Assembly: GCA_032622095.1 (NCBI GenBank)
Contig: CP136064.1
Location: 6,875,512 to 6,939,511, forward strand
Source: Siphonodentalium dalli
Taxonomy: Eukaryota; Mollusca; Scaphopoda; Gadilida; Siphonodentaliidae
DNA length: 64,000 nt
Reading direction: 5' to 3'
The translations under genes and the position numbers were made by a program. The notes under the pieces are model-generated. The model did no database searches and was not told the DNA's origin. It was given only the letters and a program-made list of their open reading frames with translations. Within the stretch, counting starts at the first letter, position 1. Each line of letters starts with the position of its first letter. Shown piece after piece: positions 41,601 to 56,835 of this stretch.

Positions 41601-44600
41601 TGTGTCGCTACCCTATCACGGTACCATTTGTGTCGCTACCCTCTAATGGTATCATTTGTGTCGCTACCCTCTCATGTTACCATTTGTGTCGCTACCCTAT
41701 AATGGTACCATTTGTGTCCCTACCCTCTAATGGTACCATTTGTGTCGCTACCCTCTCATGGTGCAATTTGTGTCGCTACCCTCTCATGGTACCATTTGTG
41801 TCTCTAACCTCTCATGGTACCATTTGTGTCGCTACCCTCTAATGGTACCATTTGTGTCGCTACCCTCTCATGGTACCATTTGTCTCGCTACCCTCTCATG
41901 TTACCATTTGTGTCCCTACCCTCTCATGGTACCATTTGTGTCGCTACCCTCTCATGGTACCATTTGTGTCGCTACCCTCTAATGGTACCATTTGTGTCGC
42001 TACCCTCTCATGTTACCATTTGTGTCGCTACCCTCTAATTGTACCATTTGTGTCCCTACCCTCTAATGGTACCATTTGTGTCGCTACCCTCTCATGGTGC
42101 AATTTGTGTCGCTACCCTCTCATGGTACCATTTGTGTCGCTACCCTCTCATGGTACCATTTGTGTCGCTACCCTCTCATGGTACCATTTGTGTCGCTACG
42201 CTCTCATATGACCATTTGTGTCCCTACCCTCTCATGTTAACATTTGTGTCCCTACCCTATCATGGTACCATTTGTGTCCCTACCCTCTCATGGTACCATT
42301 TGTGTCGCTACCCTCTCATTGTTCAATTTGTGATGTTACCCTCTCATGGTGCAATTTGTGTCGCTACCCTCTCATGGTACCATTTGTGTCGCTACCCTCT
42401 CATTGTACCATTTGTGTTCCTACCCTCTCATGGTACCATTTGTGTCCCTACTCTCTCATGGTGCCATTTGTGTCGCTACCCTCTCATTGTACAATTCGTG
42501 TTGTTACCCTCTCATGGTGCCATTTGTGTCGTTGCCCTCTGATGGTACAATTTGTGTCGCTACCCTCTCATGGTGTCATTTGTGTCACTACCCTCTCATG
42601 GTACCATTTGTGTCGCTACCCTCTCATGGTATCATTTGCGTTGCTACCCCCTCATGGCGCCATTTGTGTCGCTACCCTTTCATGGTACCATTTGTGTTGC
42701 TACCCTCTCACGGTATTATTTGTGTCGCTACCCTCTCATTGTGCCATGTGTGTTGTTACCCTCTCATGGTGCCATTTGTGTCGTTGCCCTCTGATGGTAC
42801 AATTTTTGTCGCTACCCTCTCATGGTACCATTTGTGTCGTTGCCCTCTGATGGTACAATTTGTGTCGCTACGCTCTCATTGTGTCATTTGTGTCGCTACC
42901 CTCTCATTGTACCATTTGTGTTGTTACCCTCTCGTGGTGCCATTTGTGTCGTTGCCCTCTGATGGTACAATTTGTGTCGCTACCCTCTCATGGTGCCATT
43001 TGTGTCACTATCCTCTCATTGTAACATTTGTGTTGTTACCCTCTCGTGGTGCCATTTGTGTCGTTGCCCTCTGATGGTACAATTTGTGTCGCTACGCTCT
43101 CATGGTGCCATTTGTGTCGCTACCCTCTCATGGTACAATTTGTGTCGCTACGCTCTCATGGTACCATTTGTGTTGTTACCCTCTCGTGGTGCCATTTGTG
43201 TCGTTGCCCTCTCATGGTACAATTTGTGTCGCTACGCTCTCATGGTGCCATTTGTATCGCTACTCTCTCATAGTGACATTTGTGTCGCTACCCTCTCATG
43301 GTGACGTTTGTGTCGCTACCCTCTCATGGTGACATTTGCGTCGCTACCCTTTCATGGTACAATTTGCGTCGCTACCCACTCATGGTACCATTTGTGTCGC
43401 TACCCTCTCATGGTGACTTTTGCGTCGCTACCCTCTCATCGCGACATTTGTATCGCTACCCTCTTATGGTACCATTTGTGTATCTACCCTCTCATGGTAT
43501 CATTTGTGTCGCTATCCTCTCATGGTATCATTTGTGTCGCTACCTTCTCATGGTGCAATTTGTGTCGCTACCCTCTCATGGTACCATTTGTGTCGCTACC
43601 CTCTCATGGTACCAATTGTGTCGCTACCCTCTCATCGTACCAATTGTGTCGCTACCCTCTCATGGTACCATTTGTGTCGCTACCCTCTTATTTAGCCATT
43701 TGTGTCGCTACCTTCTCATGTTACCATTTGGTCCATACCCTCTCATAGTACCATTTGTGTCGCAACCCTCTCATGCTGCCATTTGCGTCCCTACCCTCTC
43801 ATGGTGACATTTGTGTCGCTACCCTCTAATGGTGATATTTGTGTCGCTACCTCTCATGGTGACATTTGCGTCGCTACCGTCTCATGGTGCAATTTGTATC
43901 GCTACCCTCTCATGCTGCCATTTATGTCGCTACCCTCTCATGGTGCCGTATATGTAGCTACCCTCTCATGGTACCATTTATGTCGCTACCCTCTCATGTT
44001 ACCATTTGTGTCGCTACCCTCTCATGCTGCCATTTATGTCGCTACCCTCTCATGTTACCATTTGTGTCGCTACCATCTCATGGTGCCATTCGTGTCGCTA
44101 CCCTCGCATTGTACAATTTGTGTTGTTACCCTCTCGTGGTGTCATTTGTGTCGTTGCCCTCTGATGGTACAATTTGTGTCGCTACCATCTCATGGTACCA
44201 TTTGTGTCGTTACCTTCTCATGGTGCAATTTGTGTCGCTACCCACTCATGGTGCCATTTATGTAGCTACCCTCTCATGGTGATATTTGTGTCGCTACCTC
44301 TCATGGTGACATTTGCGTCGCTACCCTCTTATGTAGCCATTTGTGTCGCTACCTTCTCATGTTACCATTTGTGTCCATACCCTCTCATGGTACAATTTGT
44401 GTCGCTACCCTCTCATGCTGCCATTTGCGTCGCTACCCTCTCATGGTGACATTTGTGTCGCTACCCTCTCATGGTGATATTTGTGTCGCTACCTCTCATG
44501 GTGACATTTGCGTCGCTACCCACTCATGGTGCAATTTGTATCGCTACCTTTTCATGCTGCCATTTGTGTCGCTAACCTCTCATGGTGACATTTGTGTCGC

Positions 44601-47600
44601 TACCCTCTCATGGTGACATTTGTGTCGCTACCCTCTCATGGTGACATTTGTATCGCTACCCTCTCATGCTGCCATTTGTGTCCTACCCTATCATGCTGCC
44701 ATTTGTGTCGCTACCCTCTGATGGTGCCGTATATGTAGCTACCGTCTCATGTTACCATTTGTGTCCCTACCCTCTCATGTTACCATTTGTGTCCCTACCC
44801 TCTCATGGTACCATTTGTGTCGCTACCCTCTCATGGTACCATTTGTGTCGCTATCCTCTCATGGTGTCATTTGTGTCCCTACCATCTCATGGTACCATTT
44901 GTGTCGCTACCCTCTCATTGTACAATTTGTGTTGTTACCCTCTCATGGTGCAATTTGTATCGCTACCCTCTCATGGTACCATTTGTGTCGCTACCCTCTC
45001 ATGGTACCATTTGTGTCGCTACCCTCTCATGTTACCATTTGTGTCCCTATCCTCTCATGGTACCATTTGTGTCGCTACCCTATAATGGTACCATTTGTGT
45101 CGCTACCCTCTAATGGTACAATTTGTGTCGCTACCCTCTCATGTTACCATTTATGTCCCTACCCTCTCATGTTACCATTTGTGTCCCTACCCTCTCATGT
45201 TAACATTTGTGTCCCTACCCTCTCATGGTACCATTTGTGTCGCTACCCTATCACGGTACCATTTGTGTCGCTACCCTCTAATGGTATCATTTGTGTCGCT
45301 ACCCTCTCATGTTACCATTTGTGTCGCTACCCTATAATGGTACCATTTGTGTCCCTACCCTCTAATGGTACCATTTGTGTCGCTACCCTCTCATGGTGCA
45401 ATTTGTGTCGCTACCCTCTCATGGTACCATTTGTGTCTCTAACCTCTCATGGTACCATTTGTGTCGCTACCCTCTAATGGTACCATTTGTGTCGCTACCC
45501 TCTCATGGTACCATTTGTCTCGCTACCCTCTCATGTTACCATTTGTGTCCCTACCCTCTCATGGTACCATTTGTGTCGCTACCCTCTCATGGTACCATTT
45601 GTGTCGCTACCCTCTAATGGTACCATTTGTGTCGCTACCCTCTCATGTTACCATTTGTGTCGCTACCCTCTAATTGTACCATTTGTGTCCCTACCCTCTA
45701 ATGGTACCATTTGTGTTGCTACCCTCTCATGGTGCAATTTGTGTCGCTACCCTCTCATGGTACCATTTGTGTCGCTACCCTCTCATGGTACCATTTGTGT
45801 CGCTACCCTCTCATGGTACCATTTGTGTCGCTACGCTCTCATATGACCATTTGTGTCCCTACCCTCTCATGTTAACATTTGTGTCCCTACCCTATCATGG
45901 TACCATTTGTGTCCCTACCCTCTCATGGTACCATTTGTGTCGCTACCCTCTCATTGTTCAATTTGTGATGTTACCCTCTCATGGTGCAATTTGTGTCGCT
46001 ACCCTCTCATGGTACCATTTGTGTCGCTACCCTCTCATTGTACCATTTGTGTTCCTACCCTCTCATGGTACCATTTGTGTCCCTACTCTCTCATGGTGCC
46101 ATTTGTGTCGCTACCCTCTCATTGTACAATTCGTGTTGTTACCCTCTCATGGTGCCATTTGTGTCGTTGCCCTCTGATGGTACAATTTGTGTCGCTACCC
46201 TCTCATGGTGTCATTTGTGTCACTACCCTCTCATGGTACCATTTGTGTCGCTACCCTCTCATGGTATCATTTGCGTTGCTACCCCCTCATGGCGCCATTT
46301 GTGTCGCTACCCTTTCATGGTACCATTTGTGTTGCTACCCTCTCACGGTATTATTTGTGTCGCTACCCTCTCATTGTGCCATGTGTGTTGTTACCCTCTC
46401 ATGGTGCCATTTGTGTCGTTGCCCTCTGATGGTACAATTTTTGTCGCTACCCTCTCATGGTACCATTTGTGTCGTTGCCCTCTGATGGTACAATTTGTGT
46501 CGCTACGCTCTCATTGTGCCATTTGTGTCGCTATCCTCTCATTGTACCATTTGTGTTGTTACCCTCTCGTGGTGCCATTTGTGTCGTTGCCCTCTGATGG
46601 TACAATTTGTGTCGCTACCCTCTCATGGTGCCATTTGTGTCACTATCCTCTCATTGTAACATTTGTGTTGTTACCCTCTCGTGGTGCCATTTGTGTCGTT
46701 GCCCTCTGATGGTACAATTTGTGTCGCTACGCTCTCATGGTGCCATTTGTGTCGCTACCCTCTCATGGTACAATTTGTGTCGCTACGCTCTCATGGTACC
46801 ATTTGTGTTGTTACCCTCTCGTGGTGCCATTTGTGTCGTTGCCCTCTCATGGTACAATTTGTGTCGCTACGCTCTCATGGTGCCATTTGTATCGCTACTC
46901 TCTCATAGTGACATTTGTGTCGCTACCCTCTCATGGTGACGTTTGTGTCGCTACCCTCTCATGGTGACATTTGCGTCGCTACCCTTTCATGGTACAATTT
47001 GCGTCGCTACCCACTCATGGTACCATTTGTGTCGCTACCCTCTCATGGTGACTTTTGCGTCGCTACCCTCTCATCGCGACATTTGTATCGCTACCCTCTT
47101 ATGGTACCATTTGTGTATCTACCCTCTCATGGTATCATTTGTGTCGCTATCCTCTCATGGTATCATTTGTGTCGCTACCTTCTCATTGTGCAATTTGTGT
47201 CGCTACCCTCTCATGGTACCATTTGTGTCGCTACCCTCTCATGGTACCAATTGTGTCGCTACCCTCTCATCGTACCAATTGTGTCGCTACCCTCTCATGG
47301 TACCATTTGTGTCGCTACCCTCTTATTTAGCCATTTGTGTCGCTACCTTCTCATGTTACCATTTGGTCCATACCCTCTCATAGTACCATTTGTGTCGCAA
47401 CCCTCTCATGCTGCCATTTGCGTCCCTACCCTCTCATGGTGACATTTGTGTCGCTACCCTCTAATGGTGATATTTGTGTCGCTACCTCTCATGGTGACAT
47501 TTGCGTCGCTACCGTTTCATGGTGCAATTTGTATCGCTACCCTCTCATGGTGCCGTATATGTAGCTACCCTCTCATGGTACCATTTATGTCGCTACCCTC

Positions 47601-50600
47601 TCATGGTGACATTTGTGTCGCTACCCTCTAATGGTGATATTTGTGTCGCTACCTCTCATGGTGACATTTGCGTCGCTACCGTTTCATGGTGCAATTTGTA
47701 TCGCTACCCTCTCATGCTGCCATTTATGTCGCTACCCTCTCATGGTGCCGTATATGTAGCTACCCTCTCATGGTACCATTTATGTCGCTACCCTCTCATG
47801 TTACCATTTGTGTCGCTACCATCTCATGCTGCCATTTATGTCGCTAACCTCTCATGTTACCATTTGTGTCGCTACCATCTCATGGTGCCATTCGTGTCGC
47901 TACCCTCGCATTGTACAATTTGTGTTGTTACCCTCTCGTGGTGTCATTTGTGTCGTTGCCCTCTGATGGTACAATTTGTGTCGCTACCATCTCATGGTAC
48001 CATTTGTGTCGTTACCTTCTCATGGTGCAATTTGTGTCGCTACCCACTCATGGTGCCATTTATGTAGCTACCCTCTCATGGTGATATTTGTGTCGCTACC
48101 TCTCATGGTGACATTTGCGTCGCTACCCTCTTATGTAGCCATTTGTGTCGCTACCTTCTCATGTTACCATTTGTGTCCATACCCTCTCATGGTACCATTT
48201 GTGTCGCTACCCTCCCATGCTGCCATTTGCGTCGCTACCCTCTCATGGTGACATTTGTGTCGCTACCCTCTCATGGTGATATTTGTGTCGCTACCTCTCA
48301 TGGTGACATTTGCGTCGCTACCCACTCATGGTGCAATTTGTATCGCTACCTTCTCATGCTGCCATTTGTGTCGCTAACCTCTCATGGTGACATTTGTGTC
48401 GCTACCCTCTCATGGTGACATTTGTGTCGCTACCCTCTCATGGTGACATTTGTATCGCTACCCTCTCATGGTGCAATTTGTGTCGCTACCCTCTCATGGT
48501 ACCATTTGTGTCGCTACCCTCTCATGGTACCATTTGTGTCGCTACCCTCTCATGGTACCATTTGTGTCGCTACCCTCTCATATGACCATTTGTGTCCCTA
48601 CCCTCTCATGTTAACATTTGTGTCCCTACCCTATCATGGTACCATTTGTGTCCCTACCCTCTCATGGTACCATTTGTGTCGCTACCCTCTCATTGTTCAA
48701 TTTGTGATGTTACCCTCTCATGGTGCAATTTGTGTAGCTACCCTCTCATGGTACCATTTGTGTCGCTACCCTCTCATTGTACCATTTGTGTCCCTACCCT
48801 CTCATGGTACTATTTGTGTCCCTACTCTCTCATGGTGCCATTTGTGTCGCTACCCTCTCATTGTACAATTCGTGTTGTTACCCTCTCATGGTGCCATTTG
48901 TGTCTTTGCCCTCTGATGGTACAATTTGTGTCGCTACCCTCTCATGGTGTCATTTGTGTCACTACCCTCTCATGGTACCATTTGTGTCGCTACACTCTCA
49001 TGGTACAATTTGTGTCGCTACCCTCTCATGGTGCCATTTGAGTCGCTACCCTCTCATGGTATCATTTGTGTTGTTAACCTCTCATGGTGCCATTTCTGTC
49101 GCTACCCTCTGATGGTACAATTTGTGTCTCTACCCTCTCGTGGTGCCATTTGTGTCGCTACCCTCTCATCGTGCCATTTGTGTCGCTACCCTCTCATGGT
49201 ACAATTTGTGTCGCTACACTCTCATGCTGCCATTTGTGTCGCTACGCTCGCATGGTACCATTTGTGTTGTTACCCTCTCGTGGTGTCATTTGTGTCGTTG
49301 CCCTCTCATGGTGCCATTTATGTAGCTACCCTCTCATGGTGATATTTGTGTCGTTACCCTCTCATGGTGCCATTTATGTAGCTACCCATTCATGGTGATA
49401 TTTGTGTCGCTACGTCTCATGGTGACATTTGCGTCGCTACCCTCTCATGGTACCATTTGTGTATCCACCCTCTCATGCTGCCATTTGTGTCGCTACCTTC
49501 TCATGGTGCAATTTGTGTCGCTACCCTCTCATGCTGCCATTTGTGTCGCTACCCACTCATGGTACCATTTGTGTCGCTACCCTCTCATGGTACCAATTGT
49601 GTCGCTACCCTCTCATCGTACCAATTGTGTCGCTACCCTCTCATGGTACCATTTGTGTCGCTACCCTCTTATGTAGCCATTTGTGTCGCTACCTTCTCAT
49701 GTTACCATTTGGTCCATACCCTCTCATAGTACCATTTGTGTCGCTACCCTCTCATGCTGCCATTTGCGTCCCTACCCTCTCATTGTGACATTTGTGTCGC
49801 TACCCTCTAATGGTGATATTTGTGTCGCTACCTCTCATGGTGACATTTGCGTCGCTACCGTCTCATGGTGCAATTTGTATCGCTACCATCTCATGCTGCC
49901 ATTTGTGTCGCTACCCTTTCATGGTGACATTTGTATCGCTACCCTCTCATGCTGCCATATATGTCGCTACCCTCTCATGTTACCATTTGTGTCGCTACCA
50001 TCTCATGGTGCCATTCGTGTCGCTACCCTCGCATTGTACAATTTGTGTCGTCACCCTCTCGTGGTGTCATTTGTGTCGTTGCCCTCTGATGGTACAATTT
50101 GTGTCGCTACCATCTCATGGTACCATTTGTGTCGTTACCTTCTCATGGTGAAATTTGTGTCGCTACCCACTCATGGTGCCATTTATGTAGCTACCCTCTC
50201 ATGGTGATATTTGTGTCGCTACCTCTCATGGTGACATTTGCGTCGCTACCCTCTTATGTAGCCATCTGTGTCGCTACCTTCTCATGTTACCATTTGTGTC
50301 CATACCCTCTCATGGTACCATTTGTGTCGCTACCCTCTCATGCTGCCATTTGCGCGCTACCCTCTCATGGTGACATTTGTGTCGCTACCCTCTCATGGTG
50401 ATATTTGTGTCGCTACCTCTCATGGTGACATTTGCGTCGCTACCCACTCATGGTGCAATTTGTATCGCTACCTTCTCATGCTGCCATTTGTGTCGCTAAC
50501 CTCTCATGGTGACATTTGTGTCGCTACCCTCTCATGGTGACATTTGTGTCGCTACCCTCTCATGGTGACATTTGTATCGCTACCCTCTCATGCTGCCATT

Positions 50601-53600
50601 TGTGTCCTACCCTCTCATGCTGCCGTATATGTAGCTACCGTCTCATGCTGCCATTTGTGTCCCTACCCTCTCATGGTACCATTTGTGTCGCTACCCTCTC
50701 ATGGTGCCGTATATGTAGCTACCGTCTCATGCTGCCATTTGTGTCCCTACCCTCTCATGGTACCATTTGTGTCGCTACCCTCTCATGGTACCTTTTGTGT
50801 CGCTATCCTCTCATGGTGTCATTTGTGTCCCTACCCTCTCATGGTACCAATTGTGTCGCTACCCTCTCATTGTACAATTTGTGTTGTTACCCTCTCATGG
50901 TGCAATTTGTATCGCTACCCTCTCATGGTACCATTTGTGTCGCTACCCTCTCATGGTACCATTTGTGTCCCTATCCTCTCATGGTAACATTTGTGTCGCT
51001 ACCCTCTCATGGTACCATTTGTGTCGCTACCCTATAATGGTACCATTTGTGTCGCTACCCTCTAATGGTACAATTTGTGTCGCTACCCTCTCATGTTACC
51101 ATTTATGTCCCTACCCTCTCATGTTACCATTTGTGTCCCTACCCTCTCATGTTAACATTTGTGTCCCTACCCTCTCATGGTACCATTTGTGTCGCAACCC
51201 TCTCATGGTACCATTTGTGTCGCTACCCTCTCATTGTACCATTTGTGTCCCTGCCCTCTCATGGTACCATTTGTGTCCCTACCCTCTCATGGTGCCATTT
51301 GTGTCGCTACCCTCTCATTGTACAATTCGTGTTGTTACCCTCTCATGGTGCCATTTGTGTCGTTGCCCTCTGATGGTACAATTTGTGTCGCTACCCTCTC
51401 ATGGTGCCATTTGTGTCGTTGCCCTCTCATGGTACAATTTGTGTCGCTACCCTCTCATGGTGCCATTTGTGTCGCTACCCTGTCATGGTGCCATTTGGTG
51501 TCACTACCCTCTCATGGTACCATTTGTGTCGCTACCCTCTCATGGTGCCATTTGAGTAGCTACCCTCTCATGGTATCATTTGTGTTGTTACACTCTCATG
51601 CTGCCATTTGTGTCGCTACGCTCTCATGGTGCCATTTGTGTCGTTGCCCTCTCATGGTGCCATTTATGTAGCTACCCTCTCATGGTGATATTTGTGTCGT
51701 TGCCCTCTCATGGTGCCATTTATGTAGCTACCCATTCATGGTGATATTTGTGTCGCTACCTCCCATGGTGACATTTGCGTCGCTACCCTCTCATGGTACC
51801 ATTTGTGTATCAACCCTCTCATGCTGCCATTTGTGTCGCTACCTTCTCATGGTGCAATTTGTGTCGCTACCCTCTCATGCTGCCATTTGTGTCGCTACCC
51901 ACTCATGGTACCATTTGTGTCGCTACCCTCTCATGTTACCATTTGTGTCGCTACCCTCTCATGCTGCCATTTGTTTCGCTACCCTCGTATGTAGCCATTT
52001 GTGTCGCTACCCTCTCATGGTACCATTTGTGTCGCTACCCTCTCATGCTGCCATTTGTGTCGCTACCCTCTTATGTAGCCATTTGTGTCGCTACCTTCTC
52101 ATGGTGCAATATGTATCGCTACCCTCTCATGGTACCATTTGTGTCCCTACCCTCTCATGCTGCCATTTGTTTCGCTACCCTCTTATGTAGCAATTTGTGT
52201 CGCTACCCTCTCATGGTGCCATTTGTGTCGCTACCCTCTCATGTTACCATTTGTGTCCCTACCCTCTCATGGTACCATTTGTGTCGCTACCCTCTCATTG
52301 TACAATTTGTGTTGTTACCCTCTCATGGTGCCATTTGTGTCGTTGCCCTCTGATGGTACAATTTGTGTCGCTACCCTCTCATGGTGCCATTTGTGTCGTT
52401 GCCCTCTGATGGTACAATTTGTGTCGCTACCCTCTCATGGTGCCATTTGTGTCGTTGCCCTCTGATGGTACAATTTGTGTCGCTACCCTCTCATGGTGCC
52501 ATTTGTGTCGCTACCCTCTGATGGTACAATTTGTGTCGCTACGCTCTCATGGTGCCATTTGTGTCGCTACCCTCTCATGGTACCATTTGTGTCGCTACCC
52601 TCTGATGGTACAATTTTTGTCGATACGCTCTCATGGTACAATTTGTGTCGCTACCCTCTCATGGTGCCATTTGTGTCGCTACCCTCTCATTGTACAATTT
52701 GTGTCGATACGCTCTCATTGTACAATTTGTGTCGATACCCTCTCATTGTACAATTTGTGTCGATACCTTCTCATGGTGCCATTTGTGACGTTGCCCTCTC
52801 ATGGTGCCATTTATGTAGCTACCCTCTCATGGTGATATTTGTGTTGTGGCCCACTCATGGTGACATTTGTGTCGTTACCCTCTCATGGTGATATTTGTGT
52901 CGTTGCCCTCTCATGGTGACATTTGCGTCGCTACCCTCTCATGGTGACATTTGTGTCGCTACCCTCTCATGGTGATATTTGTGTCGTTGCCCTCTCATGG
53001 TGACATTTGCGCGCTACTCTCTCATGGTACCATTTGTGTATCAACCCTCTCATGCTGACATTTGTATCGCTACCCTCTCATGGAACCATTTATGTAGCTA
53101 ACCTCTCATGGTGATATTTGCGGCGCTACTCTCTCATGGTGCCATTTATGTAGCTACCCTCTCATGGTGATATTTGTGTCGCTACCCTCTCATGGTGACA
53201 TTTGTGTCGCTATCCTCTCATGGTACCATTTGTGTCGCTACCCTCTTATGTAGCCATTTGTATCGCTACCCTCTCATATTACCATTTGTGTCGCCACCCT
53301 CTCATGGTGCCATTTGCGTCGCTACCCTCTCATTGTGCAATTTGTGTTGTTACCCTCTCATAGTGCCATTTGTGTCGTTTCCCACTGATGGTACAATTTG
53401 TGTCGCTACGCTCTCGTGGTGCCATTTATGTCGCTACCCTCTCATGGTACCATTTATGTCGCTACCCTTTCATGGTGCCATTTGTGTCGGCTACCCTCTC
53501 ATGGTACAATTTATGTCGCTACCCTCTCATGGTGCCATTTGTGTATCTACCCTCTCATGGTGATATTTATGTCGCTACCCTCTCATGGTGCCATTTGTGT

Positions 53601-56035
53601 CGCTACCTTCTCATGGTGATATTTATGTCGCTACCCTCTCATGGTGCCATTTGTCTCGCTACCCTCCCATGGTGCCATTTGTGTATCTACCCTCTCATGG
53701 TACAATTTATGTTGCTACGCTCTCATGGTGCCATTTGTCTCGCTACCCTCCCATGGTGCCATTTGTGTATCTACCCTCTCATGGTACAATTTATGTTGCT
53801 ACGCTCTCATGGTGCCATTTGTCTCGCTACCCTCCCATGGTGTCATTTGTTGTAGCTACCCTCTCCTGGCGCCATTTGTGTATCTACCCTCTCATTGTAC
53901 AATTTATGTCGCTACCCTCTCATGGTGCCATTTGTCTCGCTAGCCTCTCATGGCGCCATTTGTGTCGCTACCCTCTCATGGTGCCATTTGTGTCGCTACC
54001 CTCTCATGGTACAATTTTTGTCGCTATCCTCTCATGTCGCCATTTGTGTCGCTACCCTCTCATGGTGCCATTTGTGTCGCTAACATATCATGGTGCCATA
54101 TGTGTCGCTACCCTCTCATGGTGCCATTTGTCTCGCTAGCCTCTTATGGTGCCATTTATGTAGCTACCCTCTCGTGGTACAATTTGTGTCACTACCCTCT
54201 TATGGTGCCATTTGTGTCGCTACCTTCTCATGGTGCAATTGGTGTCGCTACCCTCTCATGGTGCCATTTGTGTCGATACCCTCTCGTGGTGCCATATGTG
54301 TCGCTACCCTCTCATGGTGTCATTTGTGTAGCTACCTTATCAAGGTGCCATTTGTGTCGCAACTATCTTATGGTGCCATTGAGTAGCTACGCTCTCGTGG
54401 TGCCATTTGTGTCGCTACCCTCTCATGGTGTCATTTGCGTCGCTACCATTTCATGGTGTCATTTGTGTAGCTACTATCTCATGGTGCCATTTGTGTAGTT
54501 ACCCTCTCATGGTACCATTTGTGTCGCTACCTTCTCGTGGTGCCATTTTTTATATCTACCCTCTCATGGTACCATTTGTGTCGCTTCCTTCTCATTGTGC
54601 CATTTTTTATATATACCATTTGATGGCACCATTTGTGTTGCTACCCTCTCATGGTGCCATTTGTGTATCTACCCTCTCATGGTACAAGTTATGTCGCTAC
54701 CCACTCATGATGCCATTTGTGTATCTACCCTCTCATGGCACAATTTATGTCGCTACCCTCTCATGGCGCCATTTGTGTATCTACCCTCTCATGGTACCAT
54801 TTGTGTCACTACCCTCTCATGGTACCATTTGTGTCGCTACCCTCTCATGGTACCATTTGTGTCGCTACCCTCTCATGGTACCATTTGTGTGGTTACCCTC
54901 TCGTGGTGCCATTTGTGTCACTACCCTATCATGGTACCATTTCTGTCGCTACCCTCTCATGCTGCCATTTGTGTCGTTACCCTCTTATGTAGCCATTTGT
55001 GTCGCTACCCTCTCATGGTGCCATTTGTGTCGATACCCTCGCATTGTACAATTTGTGTTGTTACCCTCTCATGTTGCCATTTGTGTATCTACCCTCGCAT
55101 GGTACAATTTATGTCACTACCCTCTCATGATGCCATTTGTGTATCTACCCTCTCATGGCACAATTTATGTCGCTACCCTCTCATGGCGCCATTTGTGTAT
55201 CTTTGTGTCGCTACCCTCTCATTGTACAATTTGTGTCGCTACCTGTCATGGTGCCATTTGTGTCGCTACCCTCCCATGGTGTCATTTGTTGTAGCTACCC
55301 TCTCATGGTACAATTTTTGTCGCTACCCTCTCATGGCGCCATTTGTGTCGCTTCCCTCTCATGGTGCCATTTGTGTATCTACACTCTCGTGGTACAATTT
55401 GTGTCACTACCCTCTCATGGTGCCATTTGTGTCGCTATCTTCTCATGGTGCCATTTGTGTAGCTACCCTCTCATGTTACCATTTGTGTCGCTACCCTCTC
55501 ATGTTACCATTTGTGTCGCTACCCTCTCATGTTACCATTTGTGTAGCTACCCTCTCATGTTACCATTTGTGTCGCTACCCTCTCATGTTACCATTTGTGT
55601 CGCTACCCTCTTATGTTGCCATTTGTGTTGCTACCCTTTCATGGTACCATTTGTGACGCTACCCTCTCATGGTACCATTTGTGTCGCTACCCATTCATGG
55701 TACCATTTGTGTCGCTACCCTCTCATCGTGCCATATGTGTCGCTACCCTATCATGGTGTCATTTGCGTCGCTGCCTTATCATGGTGCCATTTGTGTCGCA
55801 ACTATATTATGGTGCCATTGAGTAGCTACGCTCTCATGGTGTCATTTGTGTCGCTACCCTCTCATGGTGTCATTTGTGTCGCTACCATTTCATGGTGTCA
55901 TTTGTGTAGCTACTATCTTATGGTGCCGTTTGTGTAGTTACCCTCTCATGGTACCATTTGTTTCGCTACCCTTTCATGGTACCATTTATGTTGCAACTAT
56001 CTTATGGAACCGTTGCCACCATCGCATGATGCGAT
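38700..56035. repeat. 28-bp satellite array, about 17.3 kb, with higher-order structure
   Basis: About 620 units of 28 bp: a CTACCCTCTC half followed by a variable ATGGTACCATTTGTG half. The second half contains the 10-bp palindrome ATGGTACCAT in the commonest type, alternating with GTGCCAT, GTACAAT, GTTACCAT, CTGCCAT and GTGACAT types. Short-unit landmarks repeat at a spacing of 3,635 bp (40.7-43.9 kb against 44.3-47.5 kb) and 3,691 bp (38.97-39.6 against 42.66-43.3 kb); later copies at 48-52 kb are rearranged. As 28 leaves remainder one on division by three, apparent proteins repeat every 28 residues in all three plus frames; these are not genes. Edges are diverged units. Confidence 0.97.
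40706..47500. repeat. Two adjacent higher-order units of 3,635 bp in the satellite
   Basis: 40706-43900 and 44341-47535 carry the same succession of monomer variants and the same irregular-length units at constant offset 3,635 bp. They differ by scattered substitutions, such as CCTATCATG at 41529 against CCTCTCATG at 45164. 3,635 is five bases short of 130 x 28, which reflects shared short monomers. Confidence 0.85.
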
Positions 56036-56524
56036 TTTAATCATCAACAAATCTGCAGTGTGGCAGAAAATGGGGGTCGAACCACACATGAAATGGCAGG
56101 TTGATAACATTATTTGTAGGTGGCTCTATTTTGTCTACAATTCAAATCCAATTATGATGGTCAATTATGCGAACCATACTACCATATAAAACATCGACAA
56201 GAGGCAAACCTTCATCAACAGTGTTTTCAGAAATCTCGTGCATTGAATATTTATAGAAGCCAGATAACTCGATTTTGTGATAGGGATGCATGAACTGAGC
56301 CGCTATGTATTCACACTGTGGAATCGTTTATTCGATTCTCTGAGCACGCATGTCATCATAAGAATTCACGTATATACGACTCATCGGGGACACATCATGC
56401 AAATGCTAACCACCGGTAACAATTTAAAGTGACGTGAAACACTCCGGTAGGGTGATCAAATAGAAATGGAGAATAATCTTGTTCAAATTAATAATTTTTT
56501 CAAATATTATATCCAACTTGGCAA
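56036..56524. other. No feature recognised
   Basis: First non-satellite sequence after the array. No gene recognised. Confidence 0.45.
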
Positions 56525-56835
56525 CGCACGCTGTTATTCTTATATATTAATTAAATGCAGTGACTACAGACGGCGAAATGGTTTTCGTTAGTTTATCGCC
56601 AATAAATGCGTCCCGAATCGATTAGTAAATATTTACAATTCAGAGTAGTTCAGACGATGATTTCTATGGAGTGGTACGGCCGATTTGCTTGAGATTTTCG
56701 CGATGTTAGTAGAATATCACATTTCTCCAGTTGACATAGCGCCTACATACTAATTTATCAGTTTAACACTCCAAACAAGTGCATAATATGTATTTAAGGA
56801 TTGCAAGATCACAGCAAGGTAATGCCCAATCGTTC
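56525..56835 (-). repeat. Dispersed repeat D, copy 2 (no MITE)
   Basis: Reverse complement resembles 536-775 and the flank near 115-144. It holds TTAA at the point where copy 1 carries the TTAA-type MITE. Divergence is considerable. Confidence 0.6.

Noticed and set aside
38700-56035. Dozens of overlapping plus-strand open frames (MCRYPLMVPFVSLPSH-type)
   Set aside because: A 28-bp satellite read in three frames gives the same 28-residue peptide repeat everywhere. No start context, splice site or unique sequence supports a gene.
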